Part shown: positions 17,987 through 24,676 of the stretch, piece after piece
Position numbering within the stretch: position 1 is the stretch's first letter
Layout: every line of letters begins with the position of its first letter
Source of the DNA: Fidelibacterota bacterium
Lineage (GTDB): Bacteria; Fidelibacterota; Marinisomatia; SCGC-AAA003-L08; D37C17
DNA length: 31,938 nt
Direction: 5' to 3'
Assembly (NCBI GenBank): GCA_002707765.1
Contig: PANV01000043.1
Span: 1 to 31,938, forward strand
Notes under the pieces: generated by a model
Told to the model about the DNA's origin: nothing
What the model saw: only the letters and a program-made list of their open reading frames with translations
The model's database searches: none
Program-made: the position numbers and the translations under genes

Positions 17987-18420
17987 TTTCTATTGAAACT
18001 TCTTTGACCAAACCAGAAAGAAACAACTGCAGCCCACACTGCTTGTATCTCATTAGACCAAATTCTATTATACATTTCTAAGTCTATAGAATTAAACGCT
18101 AACATAAATGTTAGAATCATAAATTCTAAAAACAAAAGGTATGTCATTATAGGTCTAACACTAGAAGATAGGTTAATAACCCATTGTGATGACTTGACCG
18201 TCATCTTTGTTTGGCTTTTTTGTAGAGCTTCTGTTTCACGAATGTCAGCTTCAACATTCATAAATTGTAATTTTTGCTCTCCAAGTTTGATTTGTTGTTC
18301 TAATTGTTTATCCATTAACTTGAGTTCGTGAGCTTGATCTCTCTTTTCTTCAAAGAACCCAAGTAGTTTTGGGAGAAAGGAAGTACCAAATCCAAGTAAT
18401 GATCCTAGTAGTGATAGCAT
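17983..18420 (-). CDS. Holin, GTA-type 3TM family
   Basis: This encodes 145 residues, with an ATG 6 nt after AAAGGAGG. A hydrophobic N-terminal helix (LLSLLGSLLGFGTSFLPKLLGFF, about 1-24) is followed by a charged helix (residues 26-70, Lys/Glu/Gln-rich). Two membrane segments come next, about 88-110 (RPIMTYLLFLEFMILTFMLAF) and 124-140 (IQAVWAAVVSFWFGQRSF). The order of a short hydrophobic start, a long amphipathic helix and two C-terminal TMs ending in W-F-G-x-R-S-F fits the 3TM holin family found in gene transfer agents and marine phages. Holins form inner-membrane lesions that let endolysin reach the wall. It ends in TGA within an ATGA overlap with the lysozyme gene. It is first of the lysis genes and follows the kinase gene by 21 nt. 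Confidence 0.8.
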   Translation of the reverse strand: MLSLLGSLLGFGTSFLPKLLGFFEEKRDQAHELKLMDKQLEQQIKLGEQKLQFMNVEADIRETEALQKSQTKMTVKSSQWVINLSSSVRPIMTYLLFLEFMILTFMLAFNSIDLEMYNRIWSNEIQAVWAAVVSFWFGQRSFNRK

Positions 18421-18441
18421 ATAGCCTCCTTTGTTATTATA

Positions 18442-18966
18442 TCACAATTGTAATATCTTAGGTATAAAGTTTATTACCTTTTCTGTAGTCCCATTGTTCT
18501 CTATAACTAAGTCTGCGTCAAAGTCTTGACTCTCTGATTCGTGAGATGTCTTGACTGAAGATGGTCTAGTCATTCTAACTATAATACCACCCATATCTTT
18601 TATAATCTTTACTTCGTTTTCAAATCTAACATCATCAGCAACAACTCCCTGGTTCATAGATGTTAGTTCTTCTGCTTTGGTAGACCATAGGTTTACCCAT
18701 ATATTGTCACCAATAATCTTTCTTCCCCATTCTGTACCAAGTGTTTGCATAGCAAATCTAGGTGTCTTGCCACATAATAATTCTGCTTCAATTTCTTTAT
18801 TAGCACCTTCAAGATGCGAGTATGATAGACCAACAGATGACAACATCTTTTTAATTGGATATGCCATCTTTAGTTTTGTGAAGTTATGTTTGGAACACAA
18901 TGCGTCTGCCAATAGTGTTTTACCACTACCAATATAACCTGTAATACCTACTATCTTAGGACGCAT
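18442..18966 (-). CDS. Deoxynucleoside monophosphate kinase-like P-loop protein
   Basis: This encodes 174 residues. A Walker A loop lies at G10-T17 (GYIGSGKT). The middle region FAMQTLGTEWGRKIIGDNIWVNLW and the later GVVADDVRFENEVKIIKDMGG are typical of phage dNMP kinases, which phosphorylate dNMPs to feed DNA synthesis. The segment VADDVRF matches the family's conserved acidic/Arg motif. Length is slightly short compared with larger family members but all expected blocks are present. It overlaps the upstream coiled-coil gene by 11 nt and stops with TGA. Its placement downstream of the recombination genes and before the lysis genes fits a nucleotide-metabolism gene expressed during replication. 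Confidence 0.85.
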   Translation of the reverse strand: MRPKIVGITGYIGSGKTLLADALCSKHNFTKLKMAYPIKKMLSSVGLSYSHLEGANKEIEAELLCGKTPRFAMQTLGTEWGRKIIGDNIWVNLWSTKAEELTSMNQGVVADDVRFENEVKIIKDMGGIIVRMTRPSSVKTSHESESQDFDADLVIENNGTTEKVINFIPKILQL

Positions 18967-19159
18967 TAAGTACCTTCTGAACTCTTAATTCTGTAAGTTC
19001 TCTAGTTAAATGTCTAAGTTTGTCTTGAGCTTTTGTTCTAGCATCAGGGTCTACAGGTTGATTGTTTTCAATCTTCCATTCAACATCTCGTATTCTTTCT
19101 TTGACGCTAGAAATCTCGTGCTCTAATTTGACAATGTCAACTTCAATGTTTTTGGTCAT
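18956..19159 (-). CDS. Small coiled-coil protein
   Basis: This encodes 67 residues, with an ATG preceded by AGGAAAAGAAG. The whole protein is a heptad-rich, highly charged helix (VKLEHEISSVKERIRDVEWK, then DKLRHLTRELTELRVQKVL), with one Asn-Gln-Pro-Val turn near residue 35. This suggests a helical hairpin that dimerises. It overlaps the preceding gene by 17 nt and the kinase gene by 11 nt, so it is embedded in the operon. I do not recognise a family and assign no function. Confidence 0.6.
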   Translation of the reverse strand: MTKNIEVDIVKLEHEISSVKERIRDVEWKIENNQPVDPDARTKAQDKLRHLTRELTELRVQKVLNAS

Positions 19160-19550
19160 CTTCTTTTCCTGTTAAAATATAAGCATCAGGATGTATGAAA
19201 GATATAGGTATGTTATGATGTCTACAGAACTCTATCTCCCGAGTTACACCGATGCTATTTTGCCATCCATCTAACATTAAAACAAACATTCCTTTCGCGT
19301 GTTTAAGTATACCAAAATCCAACTCAAGCCAAAACCTTGTTGGTGCTTTTATTATACCACACACTCTCTGTATTGCGTGATGATATGTGATAGGACTATA
19401 AATATTTAATCCAGTTTTCAACAGCTTATAAGTACACCTAGTCACTTGTTCATACCTGTTCTTCATCTCTTCACTATCTGCCGTATTGTTTAACGAATAC
19501 GGACAGGCTAGATATTGGAAGTCTTTGGCAGAGGCTGAAATCTCTCCCAT
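19143..19550 (-). CDS. DUF1937-like (nucleoside 2-deoxyribosyltransferase-fold) protein
   Basis: From the chosen ATG (19550, preceded by GGAAG) this encodes 135 residues. The domain begins FQYLACPYSLNNTADSEEMK. It continues with SPITYHHAIQRVCG and FWLELDFGILKHAKGMFVLMLDGWQNSIGVTREIEF, matching the DUF1937/DUF4406 group. These have the fold of nucleoside 2-deoxyribosyltransferases, with the D...W..S.GV..EI..A-type ligand strand. In phages they are thought to act on nucleotides or NAD-like metabolites, but substrates are largely unknown. A second in-frame ATG at 19661 has a better ribosome site (AAGAGGG) and would add 37 non-conserved residues while overlapping the nuclease gene by 154 nt. I prefer the later start because the domain begins just after it. 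Confidence 0.75.
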   Translation of the reverse strand: MGEISASAKDFQYLACPYSLNNTADSEEMKNRYEQVTRCTYKLLKTGLNIYSPITYHHAIQRVCGIIKAPTRFWLELDFGILKHAKGMFVLMLDGWQNSIGVTREIEFCRHHNIPISFIHPDAYILTGKEDDQKH

Positions 19551-20314
19551 TTCTGGCACTCTTCCAGACAACCAAGATTGCAAGTCCATCCCCCCGCTAG
19601 TTTCGGCTGGTAGTTCTTGCAAGTTTTCATTGTTTGTTTTACTTCTTTTTCTTCCCAACATACATCCCTCTTAAAACATCCCCTACATCTCCAATCTGTA
19701 GGGTCGTTTGATATTTTCCTTGCTTCTCCATTGAGAACTCTCTCAACTTTGGCACAAAGATCGTTATAGTAAAACTCATCGTATCGGATAATCTCGGAGT
19801 GATATTCAGAGTTGTTTTTATTGTAAGATATAAATACACATTCTTCTAATTTTCCTAAACCTAACATAAATTGAACCTGAGAATAGTAGTGTCTATGACT
19901 ATACTTAACACCTTTAGTAGAAAACTCTTTGAACTTGTTATCGTTCATACTTTTAATCTCTAAAAGTTTAGAGTCTTGGTCTATAGGTCCAAGCATTCCG
20001 TCAGCGTGACCAACTGCGTGTCCACCAAATCCATCAAATGACCACTGCTTACCAGTAAATGGATCTTTTTCCATAACTGCTATGCCTGTCTTTTTAATAT
20101 CTCTGATGACATCATCTTCTATTCTATGACCATCACGAAAAATTCTTTTAAGTTTATAACCTATTGAACTATCTGGAAAGCCACGAAGAGAAAATGCAAT
20201 AAGAGCCTCGCAAGGATTACCTACAATACTAGCACCTATGTAAGACCTAGGTTTTTGTGGGTTAGCCTTTTCTTCTTTCTCATACGCTTGATTAATTAAA
20301 TCTGCGAGGTTCAT
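19508..20314 (-). CDS. PD-(D/E)XK exonuclease with Cas4/AddB-like cysteine pattern
   Basis: This encodes 268 residues. The start at 20314 is chosen because AAAGGAA sits 7 nt upstream and the conserved block begins soon after. Family features: IGASIVGNPCEALIAFSL (27-42), FRDGHRIEDDVI (59-70), HADG with D105, and LLEIKS with E119 and K121, forming the D-(E)XK metal site. The C-terminus has CRGCFKRDVC (CxxCx5C). Together with C35 this is the four-Cys layout of Fe-S nucleases such as Cas4 and AddB. More Cys follow (CKNY ... CNLGCLEEC). It is the likely end-processing exonuclease partner of the SSB-like and Sak4-like proteins upstream. A strong terminator precedes the gene, so its expression may be attenuated. 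Assignment as recombination exonuclease is good; the Fe-S cluster is inference. Confidence 0.85.
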   Translation of the reverse strand: MNLADLINQAYEKEEKANPQKPRSYIGASIVGNPCEALIAFSLRGFPDSSIGYKLKRIFRDGHRIEDDVIRDIKKTGIAVMEKDPFTGKQWSFDGFGGHAVGHADGMLGPIDQDSKLLEIKSMNDNKFKEFSTKGVKYSHRHYYSQVQFMLGLGKLEECVFISYNKNNSEYHSEIIRYDEFYYNDLCAKVERVLNGEARKISNDPTDWRCRGCFKRDVCWEEKEVKQTMKTCKNYQPKLAGGWTCNLGCLEECQKWERFQPLPKTSNI

Positions 20315-20330
20315 ACTTTGTTCCTTTAAG

Positions 20331-20368
20331 AAAAAAATAGCAGAGCAGACAAAAATGTCTACCCTGCT
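20331..20368 (-). terminator. Intrinsic terminator/attenuator between SSB-like and nuclease genes
   Basis: Read on the minus strand, AGCAGGGTAGACA (20368-20356), loop TTTT (20355-20352) and TGTCTGCTCTGCT (20351-20339) form a 13-bp stem with two G-U pairs. A run of seven T follows after one A (20337-20331). It lies 8 nt after the SSB-like stop and just upstream of the nuclease ribosome site (AAAGGAA), inside a leftward operon. It should reduce rather than abolish transcription into the nuclease, nucleotide and lysis genes. Confidence 0.85.
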
Positions 20369-20375
20369 ACAAAAG

Positions 20376-20879
20376 TTAGAATGGTATAGCTTCGTCTGCA
20401 GAATCATCTTTGTCTACAGATTCAGTCATACCAGTCCCTGGGGAGGGCTTCTTTGGTGTATCTGGATCTATTTCAGAAGGATCAAAAAATCCTTTTAATT
20501 TAGAACCAGTCCTTTCTTCTCCGTCCATAGTGTAAGTATCTTTCTGGACAGAAGCACCAACTTTCAAACCTTTAAGAGAAGCTATGTCAGATGGATTGTC
20601 TGGAGTTGGATGACCCCCGTGTATAAGTAAAGCTTTTAGTTGCTCCCTTCCAATCCTTGTAGCTGTCTGACTTGCAGGTACATTTACATTGATCCAAGCT
20701 CGTAGAGTTCCTTGACCTTTAACATCTGTCAAAGATAGTTCTACTGCTGAACCACCATTCCTTGTTTGTTTAATAAAGGCATCTGTAATTGTTACTACAT
20801 ATCTGCCTGGTTGTAGGATTTGAGGTGCTGAAGATATATCAACTCCACTCAAATTCAGTTCTCTAAAATTAAACGCCAT
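20376..20879 (-). CDS. Single-stranded DNA-binding protein-like (DUF669-type), acidic DEAIPF tail
   Basis: This encodes 167 residues. Residues about 20-125 look like a beta-rich OB-fold domain (GRYVVTITDAFIKQTRNGGS, AVELSLTDVKGQGTLRAWIN, LKGLKVGASVQKDTY), similar to phage DUF669 proteins. A disordered Pro/Ser/Asp-rich linker follows, and the last residues are DSADEAIPF. This closely mimics the DDDIPF tip that bacterial SSBs use to recruit partner proteins, so I infer that it coats ssDNA and tethers replication or recombination factors. Its start overlaps the ATPase stop as TAATG, and the terminator follows directly. Together with the Sak4-like ATPase and the exonuclease it makes a recombination set. 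Confidence 0.75.
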   Translation of the reverse strand: MAFNFRELNLSGVDISSAPQILQPGRYVVTITDAFIKQTRNGGSAVELSLTDVKGQGTLRAWINVNVPASQTATRIGREQLKALLIHGGHPTPDNPSDIASLKGLKVGASVQKDTYTMDGEERTGSKLKGFFDPSEIDPDTPKKPSPGTGMTESVDKDDSADEAIPF

Positions 20880-21682
20880 TATTTTTTCTCCTTAGTTTTA
20901 AGTTTATTGTACTCGTCATCGTCCATATCTAGACGCTTCAGAAGTTCCACGATATTACCAGTTTTTTCTACTGCTTTAAGTCTACGCTTTTCATCACGCA
21001 CCTTGCCGTGCCAACCTCTTACTTCATCAGTGATAACATAACGAAGAACTTGTTGTCTGCCCTCAATCTCTTGAGTGACCCTTACACCACAGAAAACACA
21101 ATCAAAGATTCCTGGTAGTTGTTGCATAGTTGCTTTACCTGCAATCATACACCAGTAGTCCACATTACCATTGTCGTCTGTAGATTCTTTTGCAAGAGCA
21201 GTGACTATGCAGTGCATATTCATATCCCTTATGGCTTTACAAGCACCAATAAGTTGAGAAGCGTGATTACCCCATACGGCAAAACCATCTGGGTTTTTCT
21301 TACCAAGTTTCTCTGCTCTTATCTTTTCTTCTTTCTCAGCGTGTTGATAAGAAAGATCAGATAGTTCTGTCAAACTATCTATACCTATCCAAGTGTACCC
21401 TTTCTTTTTAAAGTCCTCTGACTTTGTCCATTTGAAAATATCCTTAAAAGAATACTTCCCTTTCTTAGGGTCTGATGGATCATCCCAAGATGAAAAAGGT
21501 AGGTAGTCAATACCTGCTGAACGAATAGACGATAGTCCACTCTCTCCAGAAAATATAAACCCTTTACCAAAATGTTCTTGGAAATATTTTAATTGAGTGG
21601 TTTTACCCCACCCGTGATGACCATATAAAAGAACCTTTCTTTTAGCTGTATCATCGCCTGCTGTATTTAATGGTTCAAACAT
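20879..21682 (-). CDS. Sak4-like RecA-fold ATPase (AAA_24), recombination/annealing
   Basis: This encodes 267 residues. The Walker A motif is G21-T29 (GHHGWGKTT). A Walker B-like strand is TWIGIDSLTEL, near residues 95-106. Next come the sensor-like MHCIVTALAKEST and the C-terminal VLRYVITDEVRGWHGKVRD. This layout is that of the AAA_24 phage ATPases, including Sak4, a RecA-core protein that promotes strand annealing with its cognate SSB. The next gene encodes the SSB-like protein, coupled by TAATG, which supports that role. The upstream gene is also coupled by TAATG. It is less likely a full strand-exchange recombinase, because the protein is short and lacks an obvious polymerisation motif. 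Confidence 0.82.
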   Translation of the reverse strand: MFEPLNTAGDDTAKRKVLLYGHHGWGKTTQLKYFQEHFGKGFIFSGESGLSSIRSAGIDYLPFSSWDDPSDPKKGKYSFKDIFKWTKSEDFKKKGYTWIGIDSLTELSDLSYQHAEKEEKIRAEKLGKKNPDGFAVWGNHASQLIGACKAIRDMNMHCIVTALAKESTDDNGNVDYWCMIAGKATMQQLPGIFDCVFCGVRVTQEIEGRQQVLRYVITDEVRGWHGKVRDEKRRLKAVEKTGNIVELLKRLDMDDDEYNKLKTKEKK

Positions 21683-22083
21683 TAGCTACTCCTTGTTAGT
21701 TTGACAGAAATAGGACCAGGCTTACGAGTTAACGCAGGCTGTAGTTCCTTTTGTTCTGTTTCAGTTAGTTTTTGGAAGGTTCTTTTTTCAACGGTGAGTC
21801 TTTTCTTTATATGTGCAGGAAGTTTCCCACTCTTGAATAACTCTTCAAGTATGTCTTGATCCCAATGGAATCGTTCTTGTCTATTTATAGTAACGACATC
21901 CTTACCATAAACTCTTGTTTGCTCTCCGAACTCCTCTGGAAATTCTGCAACTAGATCTGCTTCTAACTTTTCAATAGCTTTGGCATTATCTTCTTGCTTC
22001 CTCTTTCTTTCTTTTAACTCCTCAATCTTTTGAGATATTGGAGCGTTCTCGGTATCGGATTCAAATTGTTCCCAATCGCTCAT
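21682..22083 (-). CDS. First gene of leftward recombination operon, unknown function
   Basis: This encodes 133 residues from the ATG at 22083, chosen because AAGGA lies 8 nt upstream; an ATG three codons earlier directly abuts that site. The first 55 residues are acidic and coiled-coil-like (SQKIEELKERKRKQEDNAKA). The rest is a small, probably folded domain (YGKDVVTINRQERFHWDQDI ... AHIKKRLTVEKRTFQKL) with a Pro-rich basic end. No catalytic motif is visible. Similar small proteins precede Sak4/SSB genes in other phages, and the TAATG coupling points to a replication/recombination accessory, but I cannot name it. Confidence 0.65.
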   Translation of the reverse strand: MSDWEQFESDTENAPISQKIEELKERKRKQEDNAKAIEKLEADLVAEFPEEFGEQTRVYGKDVVTINRQERFHWDQDILEELFKSGKLPAHIKKRLTVEKRTFQKLTETEQKELQPALTRKPGPISVKLTRSS

Positions 22084-22092
22084 AATAACCAT

Positions 22093-22245
22093 CCTTTTAT
22101 GTTAATAGTAATCTTACACTACACCAGTATCATATATAATACAAGGAGTATAACCGATAAAGTATTGTAGCATATATTATACATATTGTTTTTGTCTTAT
22201 ATGTATGACAATATGAAATCTACCATAATACTAACAGGAGTAGAG
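22093..22245. promoter_or_regulatory. Divergent control region between the leftward and rightward early operons
   Basis: This very AT-rich 150-nt spacer lies between divergent starts. It holds a perfect leftward TATAAT (minus strand, 22181-22176), a second leftward TATTAT-like box around 22128-22137, and symmetric elements listed separately. No convincing TTGACA-type -35 matches the -10 at 17 nt, so promoters here may need an activator or phage factor. The Cro-like gene starts immediately to the right, behind AACAGGAG, and is the obvious candidate to bind here. Exact promoter positions cannot be fixed by eye. Confidence 0.6.
22179..22211. repeat. Overlapping inverted repeats, candidate operator
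   Basis: ATACATAT (22179-22186) and ATATGTAT (22199-22206) form a perfect 8-bp inverted repeat with a 12-nt spacer. Interleaved with it, TTGTC (22192-22196) and GACAA (22207-22211) form a 5-bp inverted repeat with a 10-nt spacer, one helical turn centre to centre. The left arm overlaps the leftward TATAAT box. Dyads of this size at a divergent promoter next to a Cro-like gene are typical repressor sites, but this is inference. Confidence 0.5.
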
Positions 22246-22461
22246 ATGAAGTTTAATGCAAAAAAATTTATAGAAGATGCAGGCGGAGTTCGTAAGATCG
22301 CCGAGGTTCTTCGTAAACCTCGTACGGCTCCATATAGAATGATTAACACAAGATATATGACCAGTTGGCACTTTGAGAAAATCAAAGAGGTTAACCCAGA
22401 CATATGTATTGACGATTACTTTGAGGATGACACTAATGGCAAACGAAAAAGAAAAGTTTAA
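22246..22461 (+). CDS. Cro-like helix-turn-helix regulator
   Basis: This encodes 71 residues. The ATG at 22246 is chosen over earlier in-frame ATGs because AACAGGAG lies 5 nt upstream. Residues 1-50 resemble a compact Cro-type HTH: AKKFIEDAGGVRKIAEVLRK (helices 1-2), then PYRMINTRYMTSWHFEKIKE (recognition helix region and following helix). The end is acidic then basic (DDYFEDDTNGKRKRK). It starts a rightward operon opposite the recombination operon, the usual place for a Cro or early repressor, and the dyads just upstream are its likely targets. It overlaps the prim-pol gene by 26 nt. The HTH assignment rests on pattern, not on a strong motif score. Confidence 0.65.
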   Translation: MKFNAKKFIEDAGGVRKIAEVLRKPRTAPYRMINTRYMTSWHFEKIKEVNPDICIDDYFEDDTNGKRKRKV

Positions 22462-24457
22462 AGCTTTATTATATGATGAAGCTTGTAATGCAATAGATAG
22501 AGGTTGGACTATAATACCACTTTCCATATCAGGAAAGATACCTCTAAACGATTGGAAGAAATATCAAACAACACCTACTACACAAGAAGAAGTAGAGGAG
22601 TGGTTCTTAGAAGGAGCACCTACTTCATCTGGCAGGCGTGTAGAAGTATTTAATTTAGCACTGGTTACTGGTGCTATAAGTGGTCTTATAGTTTTAGATT
22701 GTGATAATGAAGATGCAGTAGCTTATGCAAAGAAACATAATCTAGTATCTCCTATCGCCGTCAAGACAACAAGAGGCTATCACTATTATTGGAAACATCC
22801 ATTACACGGAAAGAAGTTCGCTAACAAAGTTGGTGGAGTTGCTCGTGATTGGGTAGACATAAAAGGTTTAGACTTGCGTGGAGATGGAGGCTATGTAGTT
22901 ATGCCTCCTTCCATAAAGTTAAAAGAAAAAACTATTACACATCAATACAAATGGAATCTTGCTGAAGGTTTTGACTTTGAAGATATAGACGAGTTTGTAT
23001 GGAAAGGTAATCCAACTGATATTAAATCAGAAGAAAATTTTTCTTTTGATAAATTAGATTTGAGTGATGTGAAGGTTGCTTCAATCGCAGACTCTATGTC
23101 TATCTGGGATCAGACAGAAAATAGAGTGTCCATTTTGGGTCGTAAACTTCGTATTGGAGATGCGACTGATGATTGGATGATAAGATATTGTGGACAGATG
23201 GTAAGAAGAGGAGTCATTAAAGAGGACTTATATCAATCTGTTTTAAACTATCACGAAAAATTCTTTGACTCTGAGTCATACTCTAATGAAGAAACAGAGA
23301 GATGGCTTAGGACTAAAATGGAATCTGCCTATCAATTAGATAGACGAAACTATCCAGAGGACTATGACGAATCTGGTGATCGTATAGACTCTGAAAAGAA
23401 GGTAGATGACACAAAGAATGTAGCCTCGTCAAGACTTGTCCCTATTTATATAAACGCTGTGGAAAGGCTCCTTAAAGAGATGGTGGACGAGCCTTATTGG
23501 TGCAATCCTTTAGTACCCGAGGCTACTATTACTCAAGTTGTTGGATTCAATGGTCACGGAAAATCTTATTTTCTATCGGCTATGCTTACAGCTTTGTCAG
23601 CAGGTAATGAAAACTTTGGTCCATATGAAATGGGTAGACCTGCTAAAATCTTCTATATGGATTATGACAATCCAAGAAGAACTGCACTTAGGCGTATGCA
23701 AGAGTTCAACAAAACATTCGGTGATACTAACGAGCACTATGCTTTATGGTCGCCGACTTTAATTAACCCTGAAGATGGTGGAGAAATAAACTTACTTGAA
23801 GAAAAGGATTTTAAACTACTAGGTAATTGGCTCAAAGTTGTAAAGCCTGACATAATTGTTATAGATACAATTCGTAATGCCTTTCGTGGTTTAGAAGAAG
23901 CAAGTCCTAAAGAATGGGGTAAGGTTAACTATGTTGCAAAACAGATAAGAAATATGGGTGTGTCTGTAATTCTTGTCCATCATCGTAACAAACCTGGTGA
24001 AGGAGGAATGGGTAGAGAAGCTGGGTCTACGGCTCAGTTGACTGATGTTGATACCCAGGTATTCGTCACCCAAGTCTACGAGAACAAAGCTGAAGCTAAA
24101 GCTAAAGCTGGTTTGGTAGATAGCGATCTAACAATCTGGACATTAGATGGTAGAGAGTTTTCTCCGTATAATTATTTGAAAGCTCAAATGAAGCCTGATT
24201 CTAGGTTGTCTATGGTTACACAAATATCTTTCGGAAAAATTAGGCAGCAGACAGAACTGCATCAAACACATTATGTTGGTTGGTGTGAAAGTTTGATTGA
24301 TGGAAAGAAGTATATAGTGTCAACTAAATCTAAAAAACAACAAGCATTAAAATTATCATTAACTGACGGTAAAAATCCTACACAAATAAGTAGAGAGATT
24401 AAGGTTCCTGCTTATGAAATTAAGAGATGGTTGGGTATTGATAATGAAGAAACCTAA
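22436..24457 (+). CDS. Bifunctional primase-polymerase / replicative helicase (RepA-like ATPase)
   Basis: This encodes 673 residues from ATG 22436, with GAGG about 10 nt upstream. The N-terminal prim-pol domain (about 10-190) shows the metal motif LIVLDCDNED (D88, D90), then TTRGYHYYWKHP and DWVDIKGLDLRGDGGYVVMP, as in the Prim-Pol family that lays primers and may polymerise DNA. The C-terminal ATPase has Walker A at 370-377 (GFNGHGKS), a Walker B-like IIVIDTIRNAF and the sensor strand VSVILVHHRNKPG, typical of the RepA/AAA_25 hexameric helicases. The tail (QISREIKVPAYEIKRWLGI) looks like a small winged HTH. It is the only replication initiator in the window. A phage DNA polymerase is not seen here and may lie elsewhere or be supplied by the host. 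Confidence 0.88.
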   Translation: MANEKEKFKALLYDEACNAIDRGWTIIPLSISGKIPLNDWKKYQTTPTTQEEVEEWFLEGAPTSSGRRVEVFNLALVTGAISGLIVLDCDNEDAVAYAKKHNLVSPIAVKTTRGYHYYWKHPLHGKKFANKVGGVARDWVDIKGLDLRGDGGYVVMPPSIKLKEKTITHQYKWNLAEGFDFEDIDEFVWKGNPTDIKSEENFSFDKLDLSDVKVASIADSMSIWDQTENRVSILGRKLRIGDATDDWMIRYCGQMVRRGVIKEDLYQSVLNYHEKFFDSESYSNEETERWLRTKMESAYQLDRRNYPEDYDESGDRIDSEKKVDDTKNVASSRLVPIYINAVERLLKEMVDEPYWCNPLVPEATITQVVGFNGHGKSYFLSAMLTALSAGNENFGPYEMGRPAKIFYMDYDNPRRTALRRMQEFNKTFGDTNEHYALWSPTLINPEDGGEINLLEEKDFKLLGNWLKVVKPDIIVIDTIRNAFRGLEEASPKEWGKVNYVAKQIRNMGVSVILVHHRNKPGEGGMGREAGSTAQLTDVDTQVFVTQVYENKAEAKAKAGLVDSDLTIWTLDGREFSPYNYLKAQMKPDSRLSMVTQISFGKIRQQTELHQTHYVGWCESLIDGKKYIVSTKSKKQQALKLSLTDGKNPTQISREIKVPAYEIKRWLGIDNEET

Positions 24458-24676
24458 TAGACTATTAGAACTACTAACAAAACATCTTTGGACGAAGTCC
24501 ATAAGATGCTGTAAGTGTATTAGTCTAATAGGTGTACCATCCTGTCAAGCTATTCGTCAAACTTTTTTTCAAGGACAACCCAAATCGGGAGCTGTCGCTC
24601 CCTCATTTTTGTTAGGAAAATCAATAACTTTAAGGTATAACGATAAAAGTTTGTATACTGCAAGAAAGGAGGGTAT
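24458..24676 (+). other. Non-coding spacer with hairpins, a terminator and a possible promoter
   Basis: This 219-nt gap is large for this genome. It contains a near-perfect hairpin at 24483-24508 (CATCTT-TGGAC, loop GAA, GTCCA, one bulged T, AAGATG), the terminator listed next, and a TATACT box at 24654-24659 that could serve the following gene. A frame from ATG 24444 runs through it, but it overlaps the primase end, has unusual composition (RCCKC, few Lys/Asn) and crosses the terminator, so I do not call it a gene. A small stable RNA is possible. Confidence 0.5.
24587..24610 (+). terminator. Intrinsic terminator after the prim-pol/helicase gene
   Basis: GGGAGC (24587-24592), loop TGTC, and GCTCCC (24597-24602) form a perfect 6-bp GC-rich stem followed by TCATTTTT. 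It is the most GC-rich short element of the region and sits about 130 nt after the helicase stop, so it probably ends or attenuates the early transcript. Confidence 0.75.

Noticed and set aside
18551..18937. Antisense 128-aa frame opposite the dNMP kinase gene
   Set aside because: The kinase on the minus strand has a full P-loop and family motifs; the antisense product has none.
19639..19839. Minus-strand 66-aa frame inside the exonuclease gene
   Set aside because: It lies wholly inside the exonuclease coding region in another frame, and has no coupling or ribosome site.
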